45,369 nt of DNA from Opitutales bacterium (GTDB lineage Bacteria; Verrucomicrobiota; Verrucomicrobiia; Opitutales; T3Sed10-336), in NCBI GenBank assembly GCA_007130045.1, contig SLTG01000019.1, positions 1 through 45,369 of the forward strand, given 5' to 3'. This document shows, in pieces, positions 6,588-16,429 of this stretch. Under the pieces are notes generated by a model. That model had not been told where the DNA came from. It was given only the letters and a program-made list of their open reading frames with translations, and did not search any database. The number at the start of each line of letters is the position of its first letter. Within the stretch, counting starts at the first letter, position 1. Position numbers and translations under genes: made by a program.

Positions 6588-9239
6588 TTACGCCGTGCGG
6601 CGGGCGACGAAATAAGGCAAGTTGGCGAGATCGGCCGCGAGTGGCGGGTACAGGGTCGCTTCGGTCGCGCCCACAAATATCTCGAAGTAATATTGCAGCG
6701 GGAACCGGCCGGCAGTGACGCGGGCTGGAATCGCGCCCGTATAGGTGTCCGCGTCGGCCGTCATTTCCTGCGCCTGCCAGTGCTCCGCGTGGTTTATCGG
6801 GCGGTAATGCAGCCTCACGCGCGTCACGCTCGGAGTGGCGATACGCAGCGCGACCGGCAGCGGTTGGCCGGAGAAAAAGGCGTCTCGTGGCGCGTGTTCG
6901 ACCGCGACATCGACGCGGGGGGACGGGTGGGTCGCATCAGCCACCGCCCGGTCGGACGGGGCGTAGTGCAATTGGGTCGCCTGGTAAACCTTCGCGGCGA
7001 ATCGCCGGCGAAGGTTGGCAAGATCCTCGTCAATCGCCGGGAGCCGGTCGAGCCAGTGCCCGGAGGTGAGGGTTTCGCCGTAGCCAAGGTCGGGACGGTA
7101 AATTTCGGCCGCCCGCTGAGCCATGGTGGCCCAATCGTCGCGCGCTGCGGCATAAAGGGCGATTGCGGTCTCGGCGGCCCGGACGTTGCCCGTAATGACA
7201 TGGATGCGCCAGAGTATCGCCGCGCGCAGTTTGCCGGCGAAGAACAGGGCGAGTCCTCGCTGGATGAACACGTCTTCTTCTATGCGCCGGAATCCGGGTG
7301 TTCGGGTGGCTGCACCGATATCGGCCCGGGCCTCCGCCAAAGCCTCGCCGGCCACGGTTGCCAGATCCTCCAGCCAAACGGCCACTTCGAGTGGCGTGTA
7401 GCGTCCGGTGGTCGGTCCGAAGAGCAGGCTCTCGGCGCATTCGTCGGGCGACTGGAAGAGTTGCGGATCGAAGGAACTGATGTTGCCGAAGAGTTTCGGC
7501 GCAAGGGTGTCGTGGAAGAGAGGCGGAGGCGTGCCTTCGTCTAGGGGAATCGTGGAGTAGACCTCGGGCCAGTAGCGCACGCAATCGGCCGACGGCGCGT
7601 GGGCCAACGTGAAAAGCGGCAACACGCGGCCAGCGGCAGCAAGCGCCCGTTCGATCGCGCCGGCGGCGGAACCGAATTCCCGGAGCAGCTCACGCCGCCA
7701 CACGTCCGGCGCGGTATCGGGATTGAAACCGAGCCGGCCCCAGAGACGGTAGAAGTAACGGTACTTTTCGAAGTCGCGGGCGGGCGCGAGGGAGGCATCC
7801 GCGTAACCGCAGCGTTCTCCCGGCCGGCCCGAGCCGCGCCGCCCCTTGAAATGCAACGGTTCGCTCAGCTCGATGCCGGCCGCGTCGCAGAACGCCGCCT
7901 GCCGGCCGTAGCCCGCCAGCAACGCCGGATCGGCCCCGAGCAGGAAACGCTGCGTTCCGGGCCAGATGCGGAAGAGCACATCCCAGGTACGGTTTTCCGC
8001 GAGGCAGTCCGCATAGCCGTAGCGGGTAAAACCTCGATCTCCCACCAACACTCCCGTGCCGGGATCGCGCACGGCCCCGGGCCGTGCCCGCTCGAGCCGC
8101 CGGATCGAAGCCTGGTGATAGGGCAGGGCCTGATGTTCGCCGCAGTATTTTGGCGAGATGGTGACGGACTGTCCCGTGGCGTGCGCGAGGTCCAGCGTCT
8201 CGGGCGACATGCTTTTCGCGTGAAGATCAAGGTCGACACGCCGCCCGCATTCGGCGAGGGCGCGGAACTGCCGGTCCCAGAAACTCTCCTGGCCGCGCGG
8301 GATGCCGCTCTCCTCATGCACACGGAAGGTGACGCCCGTGATGCTTGGTACTTCCTGCAGCAGCAAAGCCAGCGCGGCGTGGCAATACGAGCCGTGCGCC
8401 CGGTTCGTCAACCCCTCGATCATATAAGTCGCCTGGGGGCTGCGCGGCCACTCGTGGGCGAGCGTCCAGATACCGAGGTGAAAATCGAGCCCGCGGCGCG
8501 CACACTCCTCGCCCACGAAACGGAGCGTATCGAGATTTCGAACACGCTCCTCTTCCGGCAGCCCGCGTACCCGCACCGCGTGGCCGGGCACATCGACGAG
8601 AAACGGATAGGGAAACAGCAGGTAGCCGTCCGTCACTTTCTGGGCGAGATTGTAGGCCATTCCGGTAGCGAAGTGCAGGCGGTTGACCCGGCTGTATGCC
8701 AGCATATCGAGGTAGGCACGCCAGTAGTCGCGGTCATAGAACCATGGCTTGTCCTCCACCTCCGAGTTGAAGCCGCGCAGCATGCTGCGCACGCGGCTTG
8801 CCGGCTGCTCGACGACAGGATCGGCAAACTCGAGCGCGGCGTGCCGGTCGGCCAGGGCGGTTACACGGTCAGCCAGCTCCGTTAATGCGTAGGCCAGTCC
8901 GCGGGCGTCTGTGCCGGCCGCGAGGAGAATGGAACGTCCGGCGGCTTCCGTGCGCAGGAGGCAGAGCGACTCGGGTCCGGTGGGAGCGACAATTCCGCTC
9001 CGGCCGATGATCGACTCGGCTGGAGGAGCGCCCATTGCGCTGACCAGCACGCAAAACTCCGACGGGTGCGCGTCTTCCAGGGCGGCGAGGGTTCGCGCGC
9101 TCCCTCCTTGGTCCTCGATCGCACGCCTCAATTCATCCGCCGCCCACCGTGCGGGGACGGCGTTGGCCACGGCGTCGCCGGACGGCACAACGAGCGCGAT
9201 GTCGCCGTGTTCGGCCTTATTTAATTGATCGGAACTCAC
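6588..9239 (-). CDS. Large glycoside hydrolase-like protein (alpha-glucuronidase/hexosaminidase-type fold)
   Basis: The protein has about 883 residues from a GTG at 9239 (a TTG at 9257 is also open). No signal peptide is visible. The first 150 residues look like the N-terminal alpha/beta domain that precedes GH20, GH67 and GH115 barrels (ALVVPSGDAV, AADELRRAIE, ILLAAGTDARGLAYAL). A probable TIM barrel starts near RVRSMLRGFNSEVEDKPWFY. It has acidic motifs that could be catalytic, FRVHEESGIPRG (about residues 306-316 from the GTG) and VDLDLHAKSM (about 335-344). Helical parts and a C-terminal Ig-like domain (VRLHYRPINHAEHWQ) follow. By eye the gene is richer in GC than its neighbours and sits alone between AT-rich spacers, which suggests acquisition. 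The substrate is unknown; uronic acid- or amino sugar-containing glycans are guesses from the fold. Confidence 0.75.
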   Translation of the reverse strand: MSSDQLNKAEHGDIALVVPSGDAVANAVPARWAADELRRAIEDQGGSARTLAALEDAHPSEFCVLVSAMGAPPAESIIGRSGIVAPTGPESLCLLRTEAAGRSILLAAGTDARGLAYALTELADRVTALADRHAALEFADPVVEQPASRVRSMLRGFNSEVEDKPWFYDRDYWRAYLDMLAYSRVNRLHFATGMAYNLAQKVTDGYLLFPYPFLVDVPGHAVRVRGLPEEERVRNLDTLRFVGEECARRGLDFHLGIWTLAHEWPRSPQATYMIEGLTNRAHGSYCHAALALLLQEVPSITGVTFRVHEESGIPRGQESFWDRQFRALAECGRRVDLDLHAKSMSPETLDLAHATGQSVTISPKYCGEHQALPYHQASIRRLERARPGAVRDPGTGVLVGDRGFTRYGYADCLAENRTWDVLFRIWPGTQRFLLGADPALLAGYGRQAAFCDAAGIELSEPLHFKGRRGSGRPGERCGYADASLAPARDFEKYRYFYRLWGRLGFNPDTAPDVWRRELLREFGSAAGAIERALAAAGRVLPLFTLAHAPSADCVRYWPEVYSTIPLDEGTPPPLFHDTLAPKLFGNISSFDPQLFQSPDECAESLLFGPTTGRYTPLEVAVWLEDLATVAGEALAEARADIGAATRTPGFRRIEEDVFIQRGLALFFAGKLRAAILWRIHVITGNVRAAETAIALYAAARDDWATMAQRAAEIYRPDLGYGETLTSGHWLDRLPAIDEDLANLRRRFAAKVYQATQLHYAPSDRAVADATHPSPRVDVAVEHAPRDAFFSGQPLPVALRIATPSVTRVRLHYRPINHAEHWQAQEMTADADTYTGAIPARVTAGRFPLQYYFEIFVGATEATLYPPLAADLANLPYFVARRTA

Positions 9240-9522
9240 GCCGGATGAATACCGCAAGGTTGCGCTGAATCTTCGGGTTGAGACCGAATCCGTAGCAGAG
9301 CGCCCCGTCGGGTATTTGAAGTGTTAGTCGGAATATGGATTAAACGCATGAAATTTTATTTTATCTGTGAGCGATTTCGATATCGAGCGGTGCTTCAGTA
9401 TATGTTTTTTCTCAATCCATAACCACAACATGGGTGGTTCTCAAAGGATTTTTATGATGTTTCATTGCACAATCCATATAAAATTTCAATATTCATGCGC
9501 CTTGGTGAATACCCGAGCGGCA

Positions 9523-10878
9523 TCAGTTGAGCCCGGGGATCTTCGGCGTTTCGCCTCCTCCCATTTTCGACTGGAGGCTCCGCATCATCTTCTTCCCCTT
9601 TTTGCCCTTCATGGACTTCATCATTTTTCGCATCTGGGTGAACTGTTTCAGGAGCTGATTGACATCGCTGACGCGTGTACCCGAGCCGTTTGCGATACGC
9701 ATGCGGCGGCTTCCGTTGAGAAGGTTGGGGTTCCGGCGTTCCCGCGGTGTCATCGAGAGGATGATCGCTTCCGTGCGTGAGAATTTCTTCTTTTCCTTAT
9801 CGCCGACCTGGACGCCGCTCATTCCGGGAAGCATGCCCATGATGGACTCCATGGAACCGAGTTTTTTGATCTGGCGCAGCTGCGCAAGGAAGTCCTCCAG
9901 GTTGAAGTCGGCCTTGCGCATCTTTTCGGCCATTTTTTCAGCTTCGGCCTGATCGATCGATTCCTGCGCCTTTTCGACGAGGGAAACGACATCGCCCATG
10001 CCGAGGATGCGTGACGCCATCCGGTCGGGATGAAAGGTCTCGAAGTCGCCCGGCTTTTCGCCGGTTCCGGCGAATTTGATGGGCACCCCGGTTATGGCCT
10101 TCATGGATAGGGCGGCGCCGCCGCGGGCGTCGCCGTCGAGCTTGGTCATGACGATTCCGGTGAGCTGAACCGCATCGTGGAAGTGGCGTGCGACGTTGAC
10201 GGCTTCCTGTCCGAGAGCGCTGTCGGCAACGAGCAGCACCTCATCTGGCTCCACCTGGCGGCGGAGCTGTTTGATCTCCTCGATCAGGTCGTCATCGACC
10301 TGAAGCCGGCCGGCGGTGTCGAACAGGATGGCATCGGCCTCCTCGTTTTTCGCGTGTTTAAGGGCGTCGCGCCCGATGCGGGAAACGTCTTTAGAGGATC
10401 GGTCGCCGTAAAAGCCGAGGGATTCCTGTGCGGCGAGCATTTCCAACTGGTCGATCGCGGCGGGACGGTAGATATCGCACCCGACGAGAAGGGGTTTGTA
10501 GGCCTTTTTCGCGAGAAACCGGCCAAGTTTGGCCGTGGAAGTCGTTTTTCCGGATCCGTGAAGACCGACGAGCATGATTCTAAGGGGGCGCTTGTCGGCG
10601 AGCGTATTGGCGCCCTCGCCGAGGAGATTCACGAGTTCGTCGTTGATGATCTTCACCACCTGCTGGCCGGGCGAGACGGACTTGACGACGTCCTGTCCCG
10701 CGCATTCGGATTTGACGCGATCGATGAAATCCCGGGCAACCTTGAAGTGGACGTCCGCCGACAAGAGGGCGGTGCGGACCTCCTTGAGGGCTTCGGCCAT
10801 GTTTTCGTCGGTCAGGCGACCGGCGCCGCGCAGATTGCGAAGGGTGTTACTGAGTTTGTCGGTTAATGTTTCGAACAT
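9523..10878 (-). CDS. ffh: Signal recognition particle protein
   Basis: The SRP54 GTPase binds signal sequences and SRP RNA and delivers ribosomes to FtsY at the membrane. The 451 residues match the usual size. An N-terminal helical domain ([18 protein letters not shown]) is followed by the G domain: P-loop GLHGSGKTT (105-113), DTAGRL (187-192) and [10 protein letters not shown] (245-254). A Met-rich M domain comes next ([13 protein letters not shown]; the arginine-rich RNA-binding stretch [11 protein letters not shown] is present) and a basic C-terminus ([10 protein letters not shown]). It is transcribed alone on the minus strand. No SRP RNA gene was found beside it. Confidence 0.98.
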   Translation of the reverse strand: MFETLTDKLSNTLRNLRGAGRLTDENMAEALKEVRTALLSADVHFKVARDFIDRVKSECAGQDVVKSVSPGQQVVKIINDELVNLLGEGANTLADKRPLRIMLVGLHGSGKTTSTAKLGRFLAKKAYKPLLVGCDIYRPAAIDQLEMLAAQESLGFYGDRSSKDVSRIGRDALKHAKNEEADAILFDTAGRLQVDDDLIEEIKQLRRQVEPDEVLLVADSALGQEAVNVARHFHDAVQLTGIVMTKLDGDARGGAALSMKAITGVPIKFAGTGEKPGDFETFHPDRMASRILGMGDVVSLVEKAQESIDQAEAEKMAEKMRKADFNLEDFLAQLRQIKKLGSMESIMGMLPGMSGVQVGDKEKKKFSRTEAIILSMTPRERRNPNLLNGSRRMRIANGSGTRVSDVNQLLKQFTQMRKMMKSMKGKKGKKMMRSLQSKMGGGETPKIPGLN

Positions 10879-11174
10879 GTGGATTTCGGAAATTTCAGGT
10901 GGCAGGCGACCCGGGCATCGTTACTTGGGCAAGACGGCGAATAAAGACAAATCGACTTTAACGATCAACCGTTGATCGGGATCGAAGTTCCGGCGAGGCG
11001 GTCTCGGACGTCCCGATTATGCTCGTCGGGCCGAAGTACCTGAAAGCACGTCATACCCTCCAACTATCGTCCATGCGGCGGTTCGTGCCAAGGCATTTCC
11101 CGAGGGGGGAAGAATTTTCGTGCAGGGACGGGGAGTATTGCTTTATAAGGGTGTTTTTTGCGAAGAAGGCGTTT

Positions 11175-11657
11175 ATGAGCTCAGTTTTGGAATTATTGCT
11201 GGAAGGGGAGGCGTTATCGACGAAACAGATGGCGCGCATTCTCAACATGACTCACGAGGAAGTTGAGAGGGAGCTTGAGGAGTTGAAGAAGAAAAAGGTA
11301 CTTCTCGGCTGGCGACCCGTGCTTCACCCGGAAGCGAACGACGGTCTGAATGTTCGCGCGGTAATCGAAGTCAAGATCACACCCGAGCGTGAAGGAGGGT
11401 TCAACCGTCTTGCGGAGCGCATCAGCGGTTTTGAGGAGGTGGAATCCTGTTATCTGATGTCGGGGGGGTACGATTTGCTCGCCTTCGTGCGCGGAAGCAA
11501 CCTGCACGATGTGGCGGCGTTTGTGTCCGAGCGATTGGCGACAATGGGAGGTGTGCTTTCGACTTCCACGCACTTTCTTCTCCGTTCCTACAAGGAGCAG
11601 GGATTCATGCTCGCCGAGCGGAACGCCGACCCGGTAAAACCGAAGGTGACTCCTTGA
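11175..11657 (+). CDS. Lrp/AsnC-family transcriptional regulator (AlaR-like)
   Basis: A 160-residue protein from the ATG at 11175. Upstream in-frame codons to 11019 give a basic, non-family-like extension. The N-terminus is a winged helix (LSTKQMARILNMTHEEVERELEELKKKKVLLGW) and the C-terminus an alpha/beta RAM effector domain (NVRAVIEVKI, VESCYLMSGGYDLLAFVRG). It lies 93 bp upstream of a class I aminotransferase in the same direction. This arrangement recalls the Bacillus alaR-alaT pair, where the regulator controls the aminotransferase. The effector is unknown; an amino acid is the family expectation. Confidence 0.88.
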   Translation: MSSVLELLLEGEALSTKQMARILNMTHEEVERELEELKKKKVLLGWRPVLHPEANDGLNVRAVIEVKITPEREGGFNRLAERISGFEEVESCYLMSGGYDLLAFVRGSNLHDVAAFVSERLATMGGVLSTSTHFLLRSYKEQGFMLAERNADPVKPKVTP

Positions 11658-11750
11658 AATTCTCGGGAGTGAATGGCATGGCTGTCGTCGCTAACGGATC
11701 ATTGGGCAAGGCCCGATGCTGCGGGTTTATAGATTGTATGGGCACCATTA

Positions 11751-12935
11751 ATGAGTGAACTTTCACAGCGGTTTGTGGCGAGACACGTGGCGGACCTTCC
11801 GAGGTCGGGAATTCGCGATTTTTTTGAGCTCGTTTCCTCGATGGACGAGGTGATCTCGCTGAGTATCGGCGAACCGGATTTCGTGACTCCGTGGAATATC
11901 CGGGAAGCTTCGATTTACGCTTTGGAGCGGGGGAGGACCAGTTACACGTCCAACCGGGGAATGCCGAGATTGTGCAGGGCGATTTCCGAGTACGTCGAAG
12001 ACGAATTTGGAATCGGGTATCATCCCGAGAGCGAGGTTTTGGTGACGGTCGGTGTTTCCGAGGCGTTGGACATCGCGTTGCGGGCACTGATCAATCCCGG
12101 TGACAAGGTGCTTTACCACGAACCGTGCTACGTCTCTTATCATCCTTCGGTGGTGCTCGCTCACGGGGAGGCGGTGCCGGTGGGGACCTCGTCCGGCGAC
12201 GCGTTTGCGCTGGATCCGGAGAAACTGGAAGCGGCTTGGACTCCCGGATGCAAGATCCTGGTGTTGAACTTCCCGACCAATCCGACGGGAGGAGTGCTCG
12301 ATCACGGGAAACTCGAGCGGATTGCCCGGCTTGCGGTGGAGAAGGATCTGGTCGTCATCACCGACGAGATTTATTCGGAACTGACATTCCAGGGAGAGCA
12401 CGTCACCATCGCCTCGCTGCCGGGGATGCGCGAGCGGACGATCTTCCTGCACGGATTCTCGAAAGCGTTTGCGATGACGGGATTCCGTATCGGGTACGCG
12501 TGCGGGCCGCCGCCGCTGATTGAGAGCATGATGCGCGTTCACCAGTACAGCATGCTGTGCGCCCCGATTCTGAGCCAGGAAGCGGGTATCGAGGCGCTGC
12601 TGCACGGGAAGGACAGCTTGGGGCGCATGAAGGAGCAATACCGGCGGCGTCGGGATTTCATTGTTCCGCGTTTGAATGAACTCGGACTATCCTGTCACAT
12701 GCCGCACGGAACGTTTTATTGTTTTCCGTCGGTCGCGGAAACGGGATTGAGTGAAAAGGAGTTTGCGGTCGAATTGCTTAACGAGGAGCGGGTCGCCGTC
12801 GTTCCCGGAACGGCGTTTGGCGTCCATGGCGAAGGGTTTGTGCGCTGTTGTTTCGCAACGAGCTACGAGCAATTGATCGAAGCGACGGACCGGATTGAGC
12901 GATTTCTGGAGAAGCGGAAGGATTTGTCGAAATGA
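11751..12935 (+). CDS. PLP-dependent class I/II aminotransferase (AlaT/PatA-like)
   Basis: A fold type I transaminase of 394 residues. Visible cofactor and substrate residues include FPTNPTG (Asn177), TDEIYSEL (Asp205, Tyr208) and the Schiff-base lysine in HGFSKAFAMTGFRIGY (Lys238). The start MSELSQRFVARHVADLPRSGIRDFFELVSS and the motif ISLSIGEPDFVTP fit the subgroup annotated as alanine or N-acetyl-diaminopimelate-type aminotransferases. The Lrp-type regulator upstream suggests amino acid metabolism, and I favour alanine transamination by analogy with alaR-alaT. The stop overlaps the der start by 4 bp (ATGA), so the two are translationally coupled. Confidence 0.92.
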   Translation: MSELSQRFVARHVADLPRSGIRDFFELVSSMDEVISLSIGEPDFVTPWNIREASIYALERGRTSYTSNRGMPRLCRAISEYVEDEFGIGYHPESEVLVTVGVSEALDIALRALINPGDKVLYHEPCYVSYHPSVVLAHGEAVPVGTSSGDAFALDPEKLEAAWTPGCKILVLNFPTNPTGGVLDHGKLERIARLAVEKDLVVITDEIYSELTFQGEHVTIASLPGMRERTIFLHGFSKAFAMTGFRIGYACGPPPLIESMMRVHQYSMLCAPILSQEAGIEALLHGKDSLGRMKEQYRRRRDFIVPRLNELGLSCHMPHGTFYCFPSVAETGLSEKEFAVELLNEERVAVVPGTAFGVHGEGFVRCCFATSYEQLIEATDRIERFLEKRKDLSK

Positions 12936-14326
12936 CCGTAAATCGTTCGGTTGCGCTTGTCGGTCGCCCCAACGTCGGGAAGAGCCGCATATTCAATCGC
13001 CTGGTGCGCAGGCGGATTTCGATCGTGCACGATCAGCCGGGTGTGACGCGGGACGTGCTTTCGGCGGAAGTGGACGATGATTACACGCTTCTCGACACGG
13101 GGGGGCATGGCTTGGCCGAAGCGACGAGTTCGAAAGAGATCTCCCGGGCGGTTGAAGAGCAAGTGCACCTGGCGGTCCAGGCGGCGGGATTGATCCTGTT
13201 CGTCGTTGACGGCAAAGCGGGGTGCGCGCCGCAGGATGAAGCGGTGGCGGAGTTGCTGCGCCGTTCGGGCAAGCCCGTGGTGCTGCTTGTCAACAAGATA
13301 GACAACGATCACGAGGAGGCGAATGCGGATGATTTCATGCGGCTTGGATTCGGCGACCCCGTCGTTTTTTCCGCGGAGCACGGGCGCGGGGAACAGAGCC
13401 TGCGCGACCTGATCGCGGAGCGACTCGGGGCGAAGCCGGAGGCGGAGGTCTCCGCGGATCCGGCGCGGGAGCGAATCAGGATCTGTTTTTCGGGGAGACC
13501 GAACGTGGGAAAATCCTCGCTCGGCAACCGGATGCTGCGTTCCGATCGTCTGATTGTAACTGATACGCCGGGAACCACGCGCGACGCGGTGGAACTCGAC
13601 CTGGATTATCGCTCGGAGGAGGGAAAGGTCTGGCCGTTCCATCTTTACGACACTGCGGGGGTGCGCAAGAACACGAAGCTGAGTTCCTCGGTGGAATATT
13701 TTTCTACGGTGAGGACCGAATATGCGATCAAGCATTCCGAAATTGTTTACCTCGTGCTCGACGCGATGGACGGGGTGACCAAGCAGGACAAGACGCTCGC
13801 GGGGCAGATCGTCCAGTATTACCGGGCATTGATCATCCTGGTGAACAAGTGGGACCTCGCGTTGAACGCGTTTGAGAACGGTACGGTGGAGGGATACGAG
13901 AATGAGAGGGAATTTCGGGAAGCGTATGCGGCATCGGTTCGGAAAGAGTTGTTTTTCAATCCGGATTCGCCCGTTCTGTTTGTGTCCGCGCTGGAAGGGC
14001 TGGAGATCGAGCGCATGTTAAAGGCGGCGCGCAAGATCCATTACAACCTTCACCGCCGCCTTCCCACGTCGCGTCTCAATAAGCTTATGACCTCTCTTGC
14101 GGAGAAACGGCCCGCATCCGCCAGGAAAGGAACGCGGTTTCGGGTTTATTACGCGGTCCAGACCGGGACGAATCCGATAACCGTGCGCCTTTTCTGCAAT
14201 CGGGCGGAGAAACTCGACGATCCTTACCGGCGGTACCTGGAAAGCGGTGTTACGCGTGAGTTCAGCCTCGAGGGGTGTCCTGTCAAGTTTGAATTGGTTG
14301 GAAAGCCGGGGAGGGGAGCGGGATGA
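12932..14326 (+). CDS. der: Ribosome biogenesis GTPase Der (EngA)
   Basis: A double-GTPase factor for 50S subunit assembly, 464 residues. G domain 1 has GRPNVGKS (11-18), DTGG (55-58) and NKID (121-124). G domain 2 has GRPNVGKS (188-195), DTAG (240-243) and NKWD (305-308). The C-terminal KH-like domain follows (RLNKLMTSLAEKRPASARKG, then NPITVRLFCNRAEKL). The N-terminal part reads HDQPGVTRD, the usual switch I of this family. It is coupled to the upstream aminotransferase by a 4-bp overlap and ends 218 bp before fmt. Confidence 0.98.
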   Translation: MTVNRSVALVGRPNVGKSRIFNRLVRRRISIVHDQPGVTRDVLSAEVDDDYTLLDTGGHGLAEATSSKEISRAVEEQVHLAVQAAGLILFVVDGKAGCAPQDEAVAELLRRSGKPVVLLVNKIDNDHEEANADDFMRLGFGDPVVFSAEHGRGEQSLRDLIAERLGAKPEAEVSADPARERIRICFSGRPNVGKSSLGNRMLRSDRLIVTDTPGTTRDAVELDLDYRSEEGKVWPFHLYDTAGVRKNTKLSSSVEYFSTVRTEYAIKHSEIVYLVLDAMDGVTKQDKTLAGQIVQYYRALIILVNKWDLALNAFENGTVEGYENEREFREAYAASVRKELFFNPDSPVLFVSALEGLEIERMLKAARKIHYNLHRRLPTSRLNKLMTSLAEKRPASARKGTRFRVYYAVQTGTNPITVRLFCNRAEKLDDPYRRYLESGVTREFSLEGCPVKFELVGKPGRGAG

Positions 14327-14544
14327 ATTTGGAATTACGGGGCATGTATGTGGAACGGTGGAGTGTTGGAAAAGCGGAGTTGAGGGCGGGTGCGTGTTGC
14401 CGGGTGTGTGGGATCGGGGTTTTTAGCCTTTTCAATATTGACGGCGCGCGTGTATTCTCCGGCGAGTGAATTTGCAGCGAACGCATCGCGTTCCGGCCAG
14501 AACATGCATGAGCGATCGGCGTGGAATTTGGCAGCGACAAACCT

Positions 14545-15549
14545 ATGGCGAACTCTTCTCACGCGAAAATGATTTTTATGGGTTCGGACGGGATCGCCCT
14601 GCCGCTTCTTGACTTTCTTGTAAATGAGGGCCGAGAGGCCGTGGAGGTGGCCGGCGTGATCACCCAACCCGACCGCCCGTCCGGACGAGGCAAAAAGCTC
14701 GGGGCGAATGCGGTCAAGCGCTGGGCGATGGATCTCGGGCTGCCGGTATGGCAGCCCGGGAAACCGGGCGAGCGGGAGGTGGCGTTATTGCGTGAGTTGA
14801 AAACGGACCTCGTTTTGGTCATGGCCTACGGGCACATACTGAAACGGGCGATGCTTGAGGCGCCTCCGCTCGGCACCTACAATCTGCACACATCATTGTT
14901 GCCCGCTTACCGGGGCGCATCTCCGGTACAGGGCGCCCTCGCTTCCGGCGACAGCGAAACCGGGGTCACGCTGATGCGGATGATCCCCAGGATGGACGCC
15001 GGGCCGATTGTGGACCAGGAGAAGTTTCGCATCGGGCGACGCGAAACCGCGCTGTCGTTGGAAGCGAAGCTTGGGAGCGTGTGTGTTCCTCTGCTCCGGC
15101 GCAACCTCGAAGGGATGCGAAAGGGGGAAGCACCGGAACGCGAGCAGGAAGAAACCCGTGCCAGCTACACCCTTAAGCTGACGAAAGAGGACGGCGCGCT
15201 GGATTTCTCGCGTCCGGCACGACCGCTCGCCTGCCGGATCAACGCCCTTTATCCATGGCCCGGTTGCACGATCCCGGCCGGCGAGACACGAATCAAGATT
15301 GGGCTTGCCGATTATTCGGCCGCGGAGACCGGGGAGAATCCCGGAACCGTGACGGGAGGGGACCGGGATGGATTGAAGGTCGCAACGGGGTCGGGCACCC
15401 TTCGACTTCTGGAATTGCAGCGACCCGGAGGCAGGATGTTGGCCGCGGGGGAATTCCTGCGGGGATTCCCGATTCCGCCGGGAACGGTATTTGAATCATG
15501 CTCCATGTCCGAACTGGTCCGGCGAAACGGGCCGGGGAGCACGCGGTGA
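14545..15549 (+). CDS. fmt: Methionyl-tRNA formyltransferase
   Basis: Formylates initiator Met-tRNA using 10-formyl-tetrahydrofolate. From the ATG at 14545 the protein has 334 residues. An upstream ATG at 14521 is open but adds nothing family-like. The N-terminal transformylase fold starts KMIFMGSDGIALPLL. Catalytic residues are present as Asn113 and His115 in NLHTSLLPAYRGASPVQG and Asp151 in RMDAGPIVDQ. The loop RPSGRGKKL, which contacts tRNA, is present, and a C-terminal OB-like domain starts near INALYPWPGC. No peptide deformylase gene is next to it here, unlike many genomes. Confidence 0.97.
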   Translation: MANSSHAKMIFMGSDGIALPLLDFLVNEGREAVEVAGVITQPDRPSGRGKKLGANAVKRWAMDLGLPVWQPGKPGEREVALLRELKTDLVLVMAYGHILKRAMLEAPPLGTYNLHTSLLPAYRGASPVQGALASGDSETGVTLMRMIPRMDAGPIVDQEKFRIGRRETALSLEAKLGSVCVPLLRRNLEGMRKGEAPEREQEETRASYTLKLTKEDGALDFSRPARPLACRINALYPWPGCTIPAGETRIKIGLADYSAAETGENPGTVTGGDRDGLKVATGSGTLRLLELQRPGGRMLAAGEFLRGFPIPPGTVFESCSMSELVRRNGPGSTR

Positions 15550-15627
15550 CACCTGCCTCCCGGGACCCAATTGCAGTGAACGAAATGAATCGGTTGACAT
15601 GTGGGGAGGATTCAATCCTTTCTTGCC

Positions 15628-15639
15628 ATATCCGGATAT
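15628..15639. promoter_or_regulatory. 12-bp perfect palindrome upstream of the LysM gene
   Basis: ATATCCGGATAT is a perfect palindrome 20 bases before the ATG of the LysM gene. It lies between a TTGCCA (15623-15628) and a TAAACA (15645-15650) that could act as -35 and -10 with a 16-bp spacer. It could be an operator within that promoter. No regulator was identified. Confidence 0.35.
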
Positions 15640-15658
15640 TCGTTTAAACAAATAACCC

Positions 15659-16426
15659 ATGCGCAGTATATTTATCTTTCCTGTTCTGGCCGTTCTCTGC
15701 ATCGGTCTTGTCGCGCTCACGGGAACCCTCCCGGGGCAGAGCGGCACTTCGTCCGGGGGGCAAGTCCGTCCCCAGGGACCTGCGTCCACGCTTCCGGTCT
15801 CGTCGGACACCGGGTCGGCGACGAGGAGTTATCCGGCCGGCAGCAGTCAGGCGCAGATTGCGGCGTTGCGCGAAGACATCCGCGGTCTGAGCGCAATGGT
15901 GCGCGAGCAGAACCTTGTAATCGAAGAAATTCAGCGAAGGCACCGGGCGTCAGAGGAGCGAATGAGGGAGTACGAGGCCGCGTTGCGTGACCTGCGCGAA
16001 TCGCGGAATCAGGCGAGCGGGAATTTCGCCACGATGAATCAGGTCAACCGTGCTTTGGAGGAGTTGAATGAAAATGTCGGGCGCGCCAGCCGTGATCAAC
16101 GACGGGAGATCATCGATCAGGTGAGCCGTCAGATCGACGAGTTGGCCCGTGAAACCCAGCGGGCGATGGATACGCTTGCCCGGAATGTTTCCTCGCGCTC
16201 CAGTGCGCCCGCGGTTGCACCGGAACCGGAAAGTACTTCCCGTCCATCGTTTTCGGATGATTACCCTTCAGAGGGCGTCAGTTACACCGTCCAGAGCGGA
16301 GATACGCTATCGGCAATCGCTTCGCGTTTCGATTCGAGGATCAGTGATATTCGTAATGCGAATCGCATTGAGGATCCGAATCGCCTTCAGGTCGGGCAGA
16401 CGCTGTTTATTCCGCAAAGAGACTGA
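15659..16426 (+). CDS. LysM-domain envelope protein with coiled coil
   Basis: A 255-residue exported protein. The N-terminus is a signal or anchor (SIFIFPVLAVLCIGLVAL, residues 3-20). A low-complexity Ser/Gly/Pro stretch follows, then a long coiled coil (about 64-180), another Pro/Ser linker and a C-terminal LysM domain (208-252: YTVQSGDTLSAIASRF, then IRNANRIEDPNRLQVGQ). LysM binds peptidoglycan glycan strands, so the protein probably bridges membrane and wall. It ends 3 bp before the parB ATG, so they almost certainly share a transcript. The stop TGA is followed by TTGATG, and reinitiation is plausible. Confidence 0.87.
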   Translation: MRSIFIFPVLAVLCIGLVALTGTLPGQSGTSSGGQVRPQGPASTLPVSSDTGSATRSYPAGSSQAQIAALREDIRGLSAMVREQNLVIEEIQRRHRASEERMREYEAALRDLRESRNQASGNFATMNQVNRALEELNENVGRASRDQRREIIDQVSRQIDELARETQRAMDTLARNVSSRSSAPAVAPEPESTSRPSFSDDYPSEGVSYTVQSGDTLSAIASRFDSRISDIRNANRIEDPNRLQVGQTLFIPQRD

Positions 16427-16429
16427 TTG

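Noticed and set aside
9240-9350. Minus-strand peptide ending GLNPKIQRNLAVFIRREF just before the glycosidase-like gene
   Set aside because: It looks protein-like at its end but has no start and stops short upstream in frame. It is too short to support as a gene remnant.
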